Source of the DNA: an uncultured Pseudomonadales bacterium
Lineage (GTDB): Bacteria > Pseudomonadota > Gammaproteobacteria > Pseudomonadales > Porticoccaceae
Length of the DNA: 64,000 nucleotides
NCBI GenBank assembly: GCA_943788875.1
Contig: CALSSA010000006.1
Location: 124,001-188,000, forward strand
Direction: 5' to 3'
Positions 52,901 to 61,518 of the stretch are shown piece after piece (the first letter of the stretch is position 1; each line of letters opens with the position of its first letter). Under the pieces are notes generated by a model. The model did not search any database and was not told the origin of the DNA. It worked only from the letters and a program-made list of their open reading frames with translations. Made by a program: the position numbers and the translations under genes.

Positions 52901-53516
52901 CAAAATTCTGCCGTTCATCCACTGTATCACCCTGACCAGATGTGGAGCTCACCACAGTTTTAGCATAGCAGTCATCATCGGTGAAGGAGCCATTGCAACC
53001 GCTGCGGCTATTATCAAATAAATAATAATAGGCTGCCTCAGAGGAAGAGGTTGCATAACGGTTATAAAATCCGTCAGAGTTATTACTGGAACCACAGTGA
53101 GTCTGATTAATACCGCCCCAGCTTGGGCGATAGTCATTGGACAGATCTCTGGAACAGCTGCCGCTGCCACTTTTATTAAAGCCATTGTCCCAGGCTGCGG
53201 TAAAGGATGAATGGCCAAGACTGACTCCATCCTCATCTACTGGAGGCTCATAGACCACCTCTGGGTTGTAATAGATTTTATTATAGGCGGCGGATTTAGC
53301 ACGCTTGGTGGACGGATAATTACCCACACTGGTAGGCATAAATGACCAGGCCATACTACCTGAGTCATCCATGGTTAAAACTATATTCGGGTCCACTCCG
53401 GCTAGGGTAAATAATGGCGTATCGCTTAAATCATGCTCTGCGCCGGAAGCCAGAATACTGGATGCACTCAACAGTAGTGCGGCGACAAAATGGCTGTTAA
53501 AACGTCCTGTTTGCAT
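49989..53516 (-). CDS. pilY1: Type IV pilus tip adhesin/assembly protein PilY1
   Basis: 1175 residues. Signal peptide, then an N-terminal vWA-like domain (VLTMDDSGSMAWSF at the start) and the PilY1 C-terminal beta-propeller domain with GGQAYIALDITDP, VDEDGDFIVDRLYAGDLFGNIW (a calcium site of the DxDxD type) and a second EF-hand-like DIDGDG near the end. Another Asp-rich loop (DIDGDGDADNND) lies in the central part. In Pseudomonas and Neisseria relatives, PilY1/PilC controls pilus retraction, surface sensing and adhesion. Confidence 0.93.
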   Translation of the reverse strand: MQTGRFNSHFVAALLLSASSILASGAEHDLSDTPLFTLAGVDPNIVLTMDDSGSMAWSFMPTSVGNYPSTKRAKSAAYNKIYYNPEVVYEPPVDEDGVSLGHSSFTAAWDNGFNKSGSGSCSRDLSNDYRPSWGGINQTHCGSSNNSDGFYNRYATSSSEAAYYYLFDNSRSGCNGSFTDDDCYAKTVVSSTSGQGDTVDERQNFANWYSYYRKRVYVTKTAATLAFERFNANIRVGYQRINSSTFNGVRTFSGTTRENFFDWLHALPASGGTPLLTAMDKAGDYFENANPYRDDPTDGSSIERSCRQNFHIMMTDGEWNSGSPSGFGNVDNNSQTIPANDYGVTGYVPRAPFKDGNSTYLADIAFRYWQKDLRPTKTNNVPVNINDLSSDIDGDGDADNNDIFWNPKNDPADWQHMVNFMIGLGVSGQREFPDDYNDLLDGTLSWPTGGGTAKVDDLWHASINSRGTYLSAQDPEELVSAFTDVINSVLDRTGSFATAALNSGTISSDTALFFARFTTNDWIGNLIAQPISDGSNCGPVALGNICPSAWDAACKLTGGFCSEVGKRVSKTKPGDRVIISRNSDGSPIAFRWNSSLDSTRKASLKQPYNSLGSARLNYLRGARGKEVAKGNGGIFRNRKSVLGDIISSVPTYVGPPERFYFSSTDFAEGDSYAAFKTTYINRTPMVYVGSNDGMLHGFQTSNGREKLAYVPGAIFADLWQLSLTDYSHRNFVDGPISENDVYYNNAWHSLLVSGLGTGGQAYIALDITDPTGFAEANAATIAHWEFTDSDDADLGYTFSKPSLVRLANGKWGVIVGNGMNATESDGNASTTGNGVIFILDAETGAVIKKLDTKQGTGEDPKGLSRSNGIIGTAVVDEDGDFIVDRLYAGDLFGNIWSFDLSSTNPSTWASQYGSSSSPQPLFTAVASGIAQPITSDIKVKTHPASGGFLIYFGTGQYLGKSDLTDLSQQTFYAVWDRATSGANGFTRARLLEQTITTHSAPATDLRARVVSENPIVWDDGLSPVNSNEKLGWFIDLPESGERVHQAPTLRDGRVIFVTVTPASDPCAGEGTSWLMEVDGASGGRLNQSVFDFNKDRAFDDGDLINVGDIDGDGADNYLHGSGIQRINAGILSRPGIINHPDGRTESKYVTTSKGKVESILEDSGRNRHTPWREIR

Positions 53517-53528
53517 AACTTCCCTGCC

Positions 53529-54056
53529 TCAATTGTTATGTTTTTCCAATGTGGTTTGCATCACCGACCTGGAGCCATCGGAGCGTCCATAACCAATCGC
53601 TGACACATTGTAGTAAAACACCCCGGTCCTTTTGGCCAATGTATCCGGGTCGTTATCCGAGGGTTCAAAGCCAGATTCTTCAAAGATATATCTGGGCATC
53701 GCAAACAGATCACTAAACATGGCCGTGCTATTACCTGAGCTGCTGCCGTAGACCAGACCATCGCTGCCCCAGTCAAAAGTCGAGTTAACCACTGCGGCGG
53801 CTACAGAGCCTGTGTCCCATATTCCGGTAGAGCCATCACCGCTAGACTCAATTAAATCTGGCTGAAATAAAAACCACTGTTCGGCATCCAACAGAGCCGA
53901 CTCGGCGGCGTGAAAGGCGCGAGAGTGCTCCCAGCTATTGGAGGCCATGCGCTCCTCCATTGCAGTGCCGCGCATTGATGAGATACCTAGCATAGATAGC
54001 ACCAACATATAGATAAGCACTGTGACTAATACTGCGCCCTGCTGTGCTGTGCTCAT
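53529..54056 (-). CDS. pilX: Minor pilin-like protein PilX
   Basis: 175 residues. The N-terminus QQGAVLVTVLIYMLVLSMLG resembles the PilX/GspK-type helix. RGTAMEERMASNSWEHSRAFHAAESALLDAEQW is the characteristic PilX_N continuation (M-R-x-T-x-x-E-E-R-M-x-x-N). The mature position 5 is Thr instead of Glu, as is common for the pilin capping position. Twelve bases separate its stop from the pilY1 start. Confidence 0.9.
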   Translation of the reverse strand: MSTAQQGAVLVTVLIYMLVLSMLGISSMRGTAMEERMASNSWEHSRAFHAAESALLDAEQWFLFQPDLIESSGDGSTGIWDTGSVAAAVVNSTFDWGSDGLVYGSSSGNSTAMFSDLFAMPRYIFEESGFEPSDNDPDTLAKRTGVFYYNVSAIGYGRSDGSRSVMQTTLEKHNN

Positions 54057-54083
54057 AAAATTAATCCTGTTATGGCCTGTAAA

Positions 54084-55067
54084 TTAGATGCGGTTACGTA
54101 GCGCCGCATAACTCCAAAATGCCTTGCGCAGACGGCGATCACTGGCGGCATTGGCATTAGCGCCATCAAAAGTAAAAGCCCTAGCGTCAGTGGCGGCCCC
54201 ATCGGCAGAACTCATCAACAAGCCCACACGCACGCCAATCACGGCCTCCCAATCAATAACACCACTGGCATCCGCATACAGATCTGGCTCCTGATCGCCG
54301 TCGGTATCCTCAGCTAATAAAAGCTGCATGCTCTGGACACCCTGAGTCAGTAAACTGACGGTATTGTTATTAAATGAATGTTGGTAAAGCCCCGGCTCGC
54401 CGCTGGCGTCGGTGCCAATAAAATAGGTTCGTGCATCAAAGGCAATCACCAAAGCATCTGTACCATAGGCTTTGGAGAGGGAATTCGATGAATTGGTTGT
54501 ATTGTTATGACCTATGGCTACAGGTGCTCCAGTACCTACTGAGGATGCGCGTATCAAATCGGCTCGTGAACAATCAAAGACCAGCAGCAAATCATTGGTG
54601 GCAACAGCATCCGGGTTGGATGCAACCGAAATAGCGGCACTGGCGCTGGCCATGGCTGCGCTGAGGGGCACACCAGCCCCAGAAATAGACTGCAAGGTAA
54701 TCACATCGGTACCAGCTAATCTGGTAATAGCGGTTGGGTTAGTCCAGCCTACGCCATTTTCAAATACATTGAGACCATCTGTCACCGCCGAGAAGGTGGG
54801 CGCTGTGTTGGCCACTATATTGGGAGTAACCTCATTGATACTGCGGCAACCAGCAAAACCGGCCATGCGAATATCATAGAGCAATGTGTCACTGGCATAA
54901 CGGCCATTTTCCTGCACTCTGGAGAGTTCCTGATTGACCGTAAACATAGTTCTACTGCTGCCATAGACATATACCATGCCGGCCAGCAAAATAAATTGAA
55001 TCGCCATGGCTACCAGCAGTTCTACTAGGCTGATACCGGATTGATATTTAACCGCAGAGCTAACCAT
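54084..55067 (-). CDS. pilW: Minor pilin PilW
   Basis: 327 residues. Prepilin leader VSSAVKYQSG cleaved before I in GISLVELLV (Gly11/Ile12), Glu5 present. NGRYASDTLLYDIRMAGFAGC is the PilW signature. The long C-terminal globular domain is Ala/Asn-rich. It lies between pilV (2 bases upstream) and pilX. Confidence 0.9.
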   Translation of the reverse strand: MVSSAVKYQSGISLVELLVAMAIQFILLAGMVYVYGSSRTMFTVNQELSRVQENGRYASDTLLYDIRMAGFAGCRSINEVTPNIVANTAPTFSAVTDGLNVFENGVGWTNPTAITRLAGTDVITLQSISGAGVPLSAAMASASAAISVASNPDAVATNDLLLVFDCSRADLIRASSVGTGAPVAIGHNNTTNSSNSLSKAYGTDALVIAFDARTYFIGTDASGEPGLYQHSFNNNTVSLLTQGVQSMQLLLAEDTDGDQEPDLYADASGVIDWEAVIGVRVGLLMSSADGAATDARAFTFDGANANAASDRRLRKAFWSYAALRNRI

Positions 55068-55069
55068 GA

Positions 55070-55516
55070 TCAGGGCAACCTTATATTCATGGTAAATTGC
55101 TGGGCGCCGGCACCACTGAGGCCGCGGCTGTCATCCCATTGCACTACCAGAGTGCAAATTCTGGTTGCGGCAACACAGGCCACTGAACCGGTAGCACTGG
55201 GTAGCGTCGCCACCAAATCAGCTCGCCATTGGCCCAGATCAGCCACTTCAAGACCACCACTTCCGGGCACAGAGCCGGCGAGAGTAATATCATAACTGCC
55301 AGCAACAGCGGCAGTCGGATTAGCCCGCATCTGGTCAACCAGTGCATTAGTAATTAGCGCAGCCTGACTGCGAAAATAGGCACTGTGGGTATTAGATACA
55401 GCGGTCAGCTGCAATTTCATGGCACTAAACAGGCCAATCACTGAGACTAAGATCGCGATAAGTACCTCGATCATGCTGACTCCAGTTTGCCGTCGATAAG
55501 ATTTCATTAGCTGCAA
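55070..55516 (-). CDS. pilV: Minor pilin PilV
   Basis: 148 residues. Cleavage motif RRQTGVSMIEVLIAILV with Gly12 and Glu5. SAYFRSQAALITNALVDQMRAN is the PilV-family continuation. Overlaps fimT by 10 bases at its start and precedes pilW by 2, so the three pilins are tightly coupled. Confidence 0.9.
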   Translation of the reverse strand: MQLMKSYRRQTGVSMIEVLIAILVSVIGLFSAMKLQLTAVSNTHSAYFRSQAALITNALVDQMRANPTAAVAGSYDITLAGSVPGSGGLEVADLGQWRADLVATLPSATGSVACVAATRICTLVVQWDDSRGLSGAGAQQFTMNIRLP

Positions 55517-56034
55517 TCTCCGCGATTGACATCAGATCGACCCGTGGGCTGTATTGAGATTATTCGCGACTCAATCACATCGCAGTCATCTGGTGTCAAG
55601 GTAACAACAAAGGAAGCATTGCCCGGCACGACAGCGCCGCGGGAATTAAAGGATACAAACAGATTACTGAGGGCATTGGTGGCCACCATGGCCATGGTGC
55701 TGCCACCAGTTAATGGATCCCATTGCATAAGAGTATCTGCAACATCCAGATAGTCGCCGTCATTGTTAGTGTCTGCCTGCACAGTCCAGCCATTATTCCA
55801 ATTGCCATTGATCGCAGCGACTCGCACCTGCGCCCCGCGCTTTATAGCTTCACTGCGTGCCATATGAATGCTGTAGACCAGATCATTGGCCTGAGAGGTC
55901 ACTTGATTATTATTGATAAAGGTAACCAGCGAAGGCATGCCTATGCCCAACAGCACAGCCAATATGGATAATGTGATCAACAGTTCAATCAAGGTGAATC
56001 CGTTGCAAACCCTAGTTCTAAAACAGGAATTCAT
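55507..56034 (-). CDS. fimT: FimT/GspH-type minor pilin, first gene of the operon
   Basis: 175 residues. Leader ends CNG, cleaved before F in GFTLIELLITLSILAVL (Gly12/Phe13). SQANDLVYSIHMARSEAIKRG matches the GspH/FimT domain, and the terminal beta domain carries two Cys (DDCDVIES and the last residues GDCS). FimU is an alternative name for the same family. A CRP-like site lies about 94 bases upstream. Confidence 0.88.
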   Translation of the reverse strand: MNSCFRTRVCNGFTLIELLITLSILAVLLGIGMPSLVTFINNNQVTSQANDLVYSIHMARSEAIKRGAQVRVAAINGNWNNGWTVQADTNNDGDYLDVADTLMQWDPLTGGSTMAMVATNALSNLFVSFNSRGAVVPGNASFVVTLTPDDCDVIESRIISIQPTGRSDVNRGDCS

Positions 56035-56127
56035 TGCGCCAACCTTACATCCGATGTATTTAATCAGTCTGTTCCCTAGCCGAAGACTAGAAGTCGCAGA
56101 ATGGTATCAATAGCGGAAGGCACAAAC

Positions 56128-56143
56128 CGTGATTTTGATCACA
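56128..56143 (-). promoter_or_regulatory. CRP/Vfr-like binding site upstream of fimT
   Basis: CGTGATTTTGATCACA matches the TGTGA-N6-TCACA consensus at 9 of 10 half-site bases. A weak -10 candidate for the minus strand is TACCAT (complement of 56101-56106); if used, transcription would start near 56094, placing the site at about -41.5, the class II activation position. Vfr controls surface-behaviour genes in Pseudomonas, so regulation of pili here is plausible. Confidence 0.6.
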
Positions 56144-56215
56144 GGATAGATGGAGACAGTCGACTAACGGGACTAGATTATGGATCTAGACTGGACAGGT
56201 ACTGGGCTGGAAGAG

Positions 56216-57259
56216 TTAGCTCAGAGGTGCAGAGTCCTCAGAATCTCCGCCGCCCAGCATGATGCTGATCCAGCGAGTATCTGGCTGATTTTCCAAGGCT
56301 ATTTTAATCATGATAGTCAGGGGTATAGACAGTAACATGCCCACCGGGCCAAGCACCCAGCCCCAGAGCACTAAAGACACAAACACCACCAATGGCGACA
56401 GGTTTAGCCCTCTGCCCATCCAGCGCGGCTCAATCATATTGCCCATCACCAGATTGACCAGTACAAACCCGAGCAGAGTCAGCCCTGCATGCACAAAACC
56501 CAACTGCACCAGCGCCAGCATTACCGCTGGCACAGCGGCAATAAATGAACCCACAGTGGGAACAAAATTGAGTAAAAAGGCCAGCAGCGCCCAAAGCACC
56601 GCATAATCGACGCCGAGGATACTTAACCAAATAAAGATCAAAAGACCTGTGACCAGGCTGATCGCTGCCTTGATGGCCAGATAGCTATGCACACTGTCAG
56701 AAAACTTATTGAGCCATTCCTGACTGGTATTGCCACCCCGAGCCAGACGCAACTTTTCGCCAAAACCGATATTTTCCGCAAGAATAAACACCACTGTCAG
56801 CAGAATCATGACAGCATTGGTCATCACATTGCCAAAAGAGGCTAATGTACTGCCCACCAGCTTCATCACTGCACCAGGGTCAAAGCTGCTCTGCCACTGC
56901 TGGGCATCAATCTCTACCCCGCGCAGGCTCAACCACTGTTGCACTGCAGTGCTCATAGCCGACAATTTATCCGAATAAACCGGGATATCCTGACGGAAAT
57001 TATCAATTGAAGAGCCAATCACCGCCGCCAAAACCAGCCCCACCAGAATTACCAGCATCACCACCAGGAGAATCGCCAGACCACCGGGCACCCGATGGTT
57101 CTTCAGCCAGGTCAGCAATGGCGACACAATCATGGCAATAAACACGGCCAGCAAAAAAGGCACCAGCAGAGGGCCGGCCATCTTTAATCCGGAGACCACC
57201 ACCACAAATGCGGCGCTGATCACCAGAAATTTGGCAATCGGTGAGGTTTTATCATTCAT
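56216..57259 (-). CDS. AI-2E family transporter (PerM type)
   Basis: 347 residues, about eight hydrophobic helices. The family pattern of GPLLVPFLLAVFIAMIVSPL near the N-terminus, VLWALLAFLLNFVPTVGSFIAAVPAV and the LSPLVVFVSLVLWGWVLGPVGMLL end is clear. Members include the TqsA autoinducer-2 exporter and Na+/H+ antiporters, so the substrate is open. It overlaps the small gene upstream by 8 bases. Confidence 0.9.
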   Translation of the reverse strand: MNDKTSPIAKFLVISAAFVVVVSGLKMAGPLLVPFLLAVFIAMIVSPLLTWLKNHRVPGGLAILLVVMLVILVGLVLAAVIGSSIDNFRQDIPVYSDKLSAMSTAVQQWLSLRGVEIDAQQWQSSFDPGAVMKLVGSTLASFGNVMTNAVMILLTVVFILAENIGFGEKLRLARGGNTSQEWLNKFSDSVHSYLAIKAAISLVTGLLIFIWLSILGVDYAVLWALLAFLLNFVPTVGSFIAAVPAVMLALVQLGFVHAGLTLLGFVLVNLVMGNMIEPRWMGRGLNLSPLVVFVSLVLWGWVLGPVGMLLSIPLTIMIKIALENQPDTRWISIMLGGGDSEDSAPLS

Positions 57260-57608
57260 GATTCTGCTCCAATGCCTGTAGCTCTCTGTTTAGACCATCC
57301 AGTATCTGCATTAACTGCTCCCGACCCCGGGAATTAAATATTGCCAACCCATGGCGCTCGCTCAATGCGCTTGCAGCTAACATAGCACATTGCTGTCGAA
57401 TTTTGTCTAGCTCCGGGTTGTGGCGAATTGGCATGCCAACAAAAACATCCCAGTCGGCAATGGTGGCTGTCTCAGCCAACACTGATTCAAGTAAAATTTT
57501 AATATTAATCGCCTCTACCCGATACACCGGCAGACCCACATAGCGAAACACCAACAGAGCTAGCATAACAATGCAAAAGGTCAGAGCCACTGTGATGATA
57601 AAGTCCAT
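57252..57608 (-). CDS. Small membrane-anchored protein preceding the AI-2E transporter
   Basis: 118 residues; one N-terminal transmembrane helix (about 4-24, ITVALTFCIVMLALLVFRYVG) and a soluble helical region of about 90 residues rich in Glu, Arg and Leu (ILLESVLAETATIADWDVF, REQLMQILDGLNRELQAL). Family not recognised. It overlaps the transporter gene by 8 bases and follows the TauE gene by 8 bases, so it is part of one transcript. Confidence 0.65.
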   Translation of the reverse strand: MDFIITVALTFCIVMLALLVFRYVGLPVYRVEAINIKILLESVLAETATIADWDVFVGMPIRHNPELDKIRQQCAMLAASALSERHGLAIFNSRGREQLMQILDGLNRELQALEQNHE

Positions 57609-57616
57609 CTGCTACC

Positions 57617-58369
57617 CTAGGGAAAGAATAATAATTTGATTGCCATCAGCATGGTCACCAGCGTGATAATTGGCTGAACAAATCCGCTGCCACGCTGCAT
57701 AACAAGGTTAGAACCCATTCGCGCGCCAATCATCTGAGCCACTGACATTGCAATTGCAAGGTGCCAGATAACATAGCCGCTAAAGACAAAAATCAGTGCC
57801 GAGGTACCATTCACTGCCAGTATCATCAGCTTGGTTTCTGCGGTGGCTTTGACCAGATTATGGCCCAGTAGCCAGACAAATAGAAAGGGCATAATCGAGC
57901 CCATCCCAGGACCAAAAAATCCGCCGTAAAAACCCATGGCCAGTGCCGCGGTGCAGGCAAACCAACCCTGGCTGATTCTCTGTGGATGATCTGTCTCACT
58001 GACTTTGGGTAATAATAAAAAATACAGCGCAATAGCCAGCAACAAAAATGGGATCAGACGGGTCAACAATGCTGTATCAAGACTCTGCACCACCAATGTG
58101 CCAATCACAGACCCGGCAATGGCCATTGCCACCGATAATCTAAGGGGTTTGATATCCAGGTGGCCGCGGCGAAAGAAGTTCCAGGCGGAGGATAATGTAC
58201 CCAGAGAGCTCTGCACCTTATTGGTGGCCAGTGCATTGAGAGGAGGTAAGCCAGCCCAGAGCAGAGCCGGCAGAGTTAAAATACCACCAGAGCCGGCAAT
58301 AGAGGAGATCAGCCCGGCAATAAAAGCCACAAAAACCAGCAAAAAATAAGTATCTGTTGTAATTTCCAT
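57617..58369 (-). CDS. TSUP (TauE/SafE) family permease
   Basis: 250 residues with seven to eight hydrophobic helices and the two TauE repeat signatures (FIAGLISSIAGSGGILTLPALL at the N-terminus, FYGGFFGPGMGSIMPFL in the second half). TSUP members export sulfite, sulfoacetate or other sulfur and organic anions. Nothing in the neighbouring genes indicates sulfur metabolism. Confidence 0.9.
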   Translation of the reverse strand: MEITTDTYFLLVFVAFIAGLISSIAGSGGILTLPALLWAGLPPLNALATNKVQSSLGTLSSAWNFFRRGHLDIKPLRLSVAMAIAGSVIGTLVVQSLDTALLTRLIPFLLLAIALYFLLLPKVSETDHPQRISQGWFACTAALAMGFYGGFFGPGMGSIMPFLFVWLLGHNLVKATAETKLMILAVNGTSALIFVFSGYVIWHLAIAMSVAQMIGARMGSNLVMQRGSGFVQPIITLVTMLMAIKLLFFP

Positions 58370-58402
58370 AATAGTAAGCGCTAACTTATTTAACTGCTTT
58401 TA

Positions 58403-59011
58403 CTAGGTTTCTCGGTCGGGAATTTTGCCATTGTAGCGTTTGTAATGGGCCATAATGGCCGCAAGATCGGCCTCGTGATCCCCTGTGGGTTCGAAGGTCT
58501 CACCCAACACAACTCGTTTAGCCGCAAAGTCCAGACCGATCATAAATATTGTGCAGTCAATGGCTTCGGCCATACGCAGAAAACCATTTTTCCATTTATC
58601 CACTCTTTTGCGAGTGCCCTCTGGAGCCAAAGCAATCACAATGCCTTTCTCCCTCTCCACCAGATTTGCCACATTGGCAACGACGTCCTGGGGCTTGGAA
58701 CGATTAATTGGGATGCCGCCCAGCCATTCCATAAACCATCGCACTCCAGGCTTAAAGATCGTATGTTTGGCCAGCCAACGCAGGCGGATATTGAGACCCA
58801 GGATAGTGGCCATGGCATAGACAAAATCCCAGTTGGAAGTGTGGGGCGCGCCAATAATCAACACCCGCTCCACATTGGGAATCTGCCCCTCAACACGCCA
58901 GCCGAAGAGTTTGAGCACAGAGCGCCCAATCCATTGTGCAAAGGCACTGCGGTTAGCACGCAGATGCGCTGGACATTGCTGCTCGGACACAACCATGGGT
59001 TTATCGCTCAT
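58403..59011 (-). CDS. PlsC-like acyltransferase, paralog A
   Basis: 202 residues. Catalytic H-x4-D motif is HTSNWD; the phosphate-binding motif is APEGTRKR, variants of the glycerolipid acyltransferase motifs I and III. No transmembrane helix is obvious. It is shorter than E. coli PlsC and of the subgroup with G-APHTSNWDF. Paralog B directly upstream has the same motifs. Acyl donor and acceptor unknown; lysophospholipid or lipid A-like acylation possible. Confidence 0.85.
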   Translation of the reverse strand: MSDKPMVVSEQQCPAHLRANRSAFAQWIGRSVLKLFGWRVEGQIPNVERVLIIGAPHTSNWDFVYAMATILGLNIRLRWLAKHTIFKPGVRWFMEWLGGIPINRSKPQDVVANVANLVEREKGIVIALAPEGTRKRVDKWKNGFLRMAEAIDCTIFMIGLDFAAKRVVLGETFEPTGDHEADLAAIMAHYKRYNGKIPDRET

Positions 59012-59042
59012 GCTTTACTTCCCTTTATGCTGGCTATCAACC

Positions 59043-59648
59043 TTAAAACTGGTTGGGGTATTTACCTGAGAACTGCTGATAATACGCAATAATGGCAGCA
59101 ATATCGGCTTGATTGTCACCTGTGGGCGTAAAAATAGGGCCCAGTACAATGCGCTTATTGGGGAAATCCAAAGCGCCCAACTGAATAACACAGTTATTTT
59201 TCTTGGCAATACGCAGAAACCCGCTCTTCCATTTCTCCGCTTTCTTGCGCGTCCCTTCCGGCGCAACCACCAGTATCAGACCATTGTCTCTCTCTACCGC
59301 CTCATCCACATAACCCATCACTGCATCGGGCTGTGCACGGTTGACAGGTATACCCCCCAGCCAGCGGAAAAACCAGGTGACACCAAACTTAAAAACGCTA
59401 TGTTTACCCAGCCAGCGCACGCGGGCATTGATACCCAGAATAGCGCCAATGCCAAACACAAAATCCCAGTTGGAGGTGTGGGGTGCAGCCACTATCATGA
59501 CGCGTTCAGCATCGGTAATTTTGCCTTCTAAATTCCAGCCAATGGCACGATAAAATGTACGCCCGAACCAGCGGGTAAAGGCGCTGCGGTTGGTGCGCAA
59601 ATGCTCAGGAACCTGTTCCTGAGAGACGGGAATCACTTGTCTACTCAT
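59043..59648 (-). CDS. PlsC-like acyltransferase, paralog B
   Basis: 201 residues from the ATG at 59646-59648 (MSRQVIPVSQEQ), which aligns with the start of paralog A; the longer frame to 59690 adds an unconserved charged stretch. Same motifs as A: HTSNWDF and APEGTRKKAEKWKSGFLRIA. The two genes lie 31 bases apart and are a tandem duplication that has diverged substantially. Both sit between prfC and the TauE permease. Confidence 0.85.
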   Translation of the reverse strand: MSRQVIPVSQEQVPEHLRTNRSAFTRWFGRTFYRAIGWNLEGKITDAERVMIVAAPHTSNWDFVFGIGAILGINARVRWLGKHSVFKFGVTWFFRWLGGIPVNRAQPDAVMGYVDEAVERDNGLILVVAPEGTRKKAEKWKSGFLRIAKKNNCVIQLGALDFPNKRIVLGPIFTPTGDNQADIAAIIAYYQQFSGKYPNQF

Positions 59649-59704
59649 AGCTGCAACTACTCTTTTTTTTGTTTTATTGTCGCAAAGCACAGTCCGAGTG
59701 GCGG

Positions 59705-61276
59705 TTAGTGCTCTCTGGTTGCCCGAAAATTGATGTCTGGATGGCGCTCTTCCGCCAGAGAGAGATTGACTCTGGTGGGCGCTAGATAGGTGAGGTGGCC
59801 ACCCCCATCCATCGCCAGATTCTCTTCAGCTTTAATGCGGAAAGCCTCAAGGGTTTTCGGGTCCTGGCTCTCAGTCCAGCGCGCCGTATGCACATTGACG
59901 TGCTCATAAATAGCTTCGACACCGTATTCTTCTCGCAACCGGTAAGCCACCACATCAAACTGCAGCTGGCCCACCGCGCCAACAATAATATCGTTATTGC
60001 GGAATGGGAAGAACACTTGGGTACTGCCCTCTTCCGACAGCTGACGAATACCATTTTGCAGCTGCTTGGCCCTGAGTGGATCTTTGAGCCGGATACGCTT
60101 AAATAATTCAGGAGCAAAGTGAGGAATGCCACTGAACTTCAGTGCCTCCCCCTCAGTAAAGGTATCGCCAATCTGAATCGAGCCATGATTGTGTAGACCG
60201 ATAATGTCCCCAGCCACTGCCTCTTCGACGGAAATACGTTCACCAGCTTTAAAGCTAAAGGCATCGGCTACGCGCACATCTTTGCCAGTGCGCACATGTT
60301 TCATTTTCATACCTTTGCTGTATTTGCCCGAGCAGATACGCATAAAGGCTATGCGGTCACGATGTTTGGGGTCCATATTGGCCTGAATCTTAAACACAAA
60401 GCCGCTGAATTTATCTTCAGATGCCACCACTTCCCGCTCCAATGTCTGGCGCGGCTGTGGCGCCGGGGCCCAGCGCACAAAGTCATTGAGCATCTCGCGG
60501 ATACCAAAATTACCCAGAGCCGTACCAAAAAATACCGGCGCCAATTTGCCTGCGAGAAACTCATCCATAGCGAACAGATTGGTGGCGCCTTTTACCAGCT
60601 CCAGCTCTTCAAGCACATCATCGGCATAGTCGCCCAGCGCCTCTCTAGCCTCTGGCGAATCTAGGCCTGCAACCTGAATATCGTCGGCCAATGTATGGCC
60701 TTTTCCCTGGGTATAGACATGGATGGTATCTGTATAAAAATTATACACACCGCGAAACTCACGGCCCATGCCTATAGGCCAGTTGATAGGTGCGGCTCTA
60801 ATTTTTAACACTTCTTCTATTTCGTCGAGCAGATCAATGGGGTCGCGAATATCCCGGTCCATTTTATTAACAAAGGTCAGAATGGGGGTATCCCGCAAGC
60901 GACAAACGTCCATCAGTTTAATAGTTCGATCTTCCACGCCCTTGGCACCATCAATCACCATGAGCGATGAATCCACAGCAGTCAGAGTGCGATAGGTATC
61001 CTCAGAAAAGTCTTCGTGACCCGGAGTATCCAGCAGATTAACCATGCAGTCGTTGTAGGGAAACTGCATCACCGATGAAGTCACCGAGATGCCCCGCTCT
61101 TTTTCCATGGCCATCCAGTCAGAGGTGGCATGACGGTCGCTTTTACGGCCCTTTACTGTGCCCGCCACCTGAATAAGGTTGCCGAGTAGCAACAGCTTTT
61201 CAGTAATAGTGGTTTTACCCGCATCCGGGTGCGAAATAATCGCAAAGGTGCGCCGATCTGAGGCTGATTGACTCAT
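59705..61276 (-). CDS. prfC: Peptide chain release factor 3
   Basis: 523 residues; GTPase that recycles release factors 1 and 2 after termination. G1 [13 protein letters not shown] (residues 16 onward), [16 protein letters not shown] (G3) and [10 protein letters not shown] (G4) match PrfC rather than EF-G, and the chain is of the usual length (about 527). [16 protein letters not shown] is the expected C-terminus. It runs on the minus strand and is divergent from hemH. Confidence 0.96.
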   Translation of the reverse strand: MSQSASDRRTFAIISHPDAGKTTITEKLLLLGNLIQVAGTVKGRKSDRHATSDWMAMEKERGISVTSSVMQFPYNDCMVNLLDTPGHEDFSEDTYRTLTAVDSSLMVIDGAKGVEDRTIKLMDVCRLRDTPILTFVNKMDRDIRDPIDLLDEIEEVLKIRAAPINWPIGMGREFRGVYNFYTDTIHVYTQGKGHTLADDIQVAGLDSPEAREALGDYADDVLEELELVKGATNLFAMDEFLAGKLAPVFFGTALGNFGIREMLNDFVRWAPAPQPRQTLEREVVASEDKFSGFVFKIQANMDPKHRDRIAFMRICSGKYSKGMKMKHVRTGKDVRVADAFSFKAGERISVEEAVAGDIIGLHNHGSIQIGDTFTEGEALKFSGIPHFAPELFKRIRLKDPLRAKQLQNGIRQLSEEGSTQVFFPFRNNDIIVGAVGQLQFDVVAYRLREEYGVEAIYEHVNVHTARWTESQDPKTLEAFRIKAEENLAMDGGGHLTYLAPTRVNLSLAEERHPDINFRATREH

Positions 61277-61518
61277 GGTTTTTCTGACTGCCGTTAAAAG
61301 ACGCGCATTATAGCCTTGCCGGGGTTAACGGTCAGCTTTTATCTGGATCGGCTCGGCAGTCAATGCCAACTGAGCTACAACTAAAACTGGAAGACAATCT
61401 AGGTATCTCTCTACGGCGTATAGAACGGACTTTTTAAGTAATAAAAGTTTGTTGATTGAGGCCCGGTGCAGTATCGTCGGGCCACATTCGCCCAACAGCA
61501 TTTTTCAGGAGCAGTTCC

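Noticed and set aside
58445-59531. Plus-strand frames opposite the two acyltransferase genes
   Set aside because: Both genes produce the same kind of antisense frame because they are paralogs; no signal peptide or domain supports coding.
61350-61381. tRNA D-arm-like motif (minus strand TAGCTCAGTTGG) between prfC and hemH
   Set aside because: Only the 12-base D-arm motif matches; no acceptor, anticodon or T-arm follows. The surrounding bases fold instead as a simple bulged hairpin (GCTC/GAGC and GGCA/TGCC).
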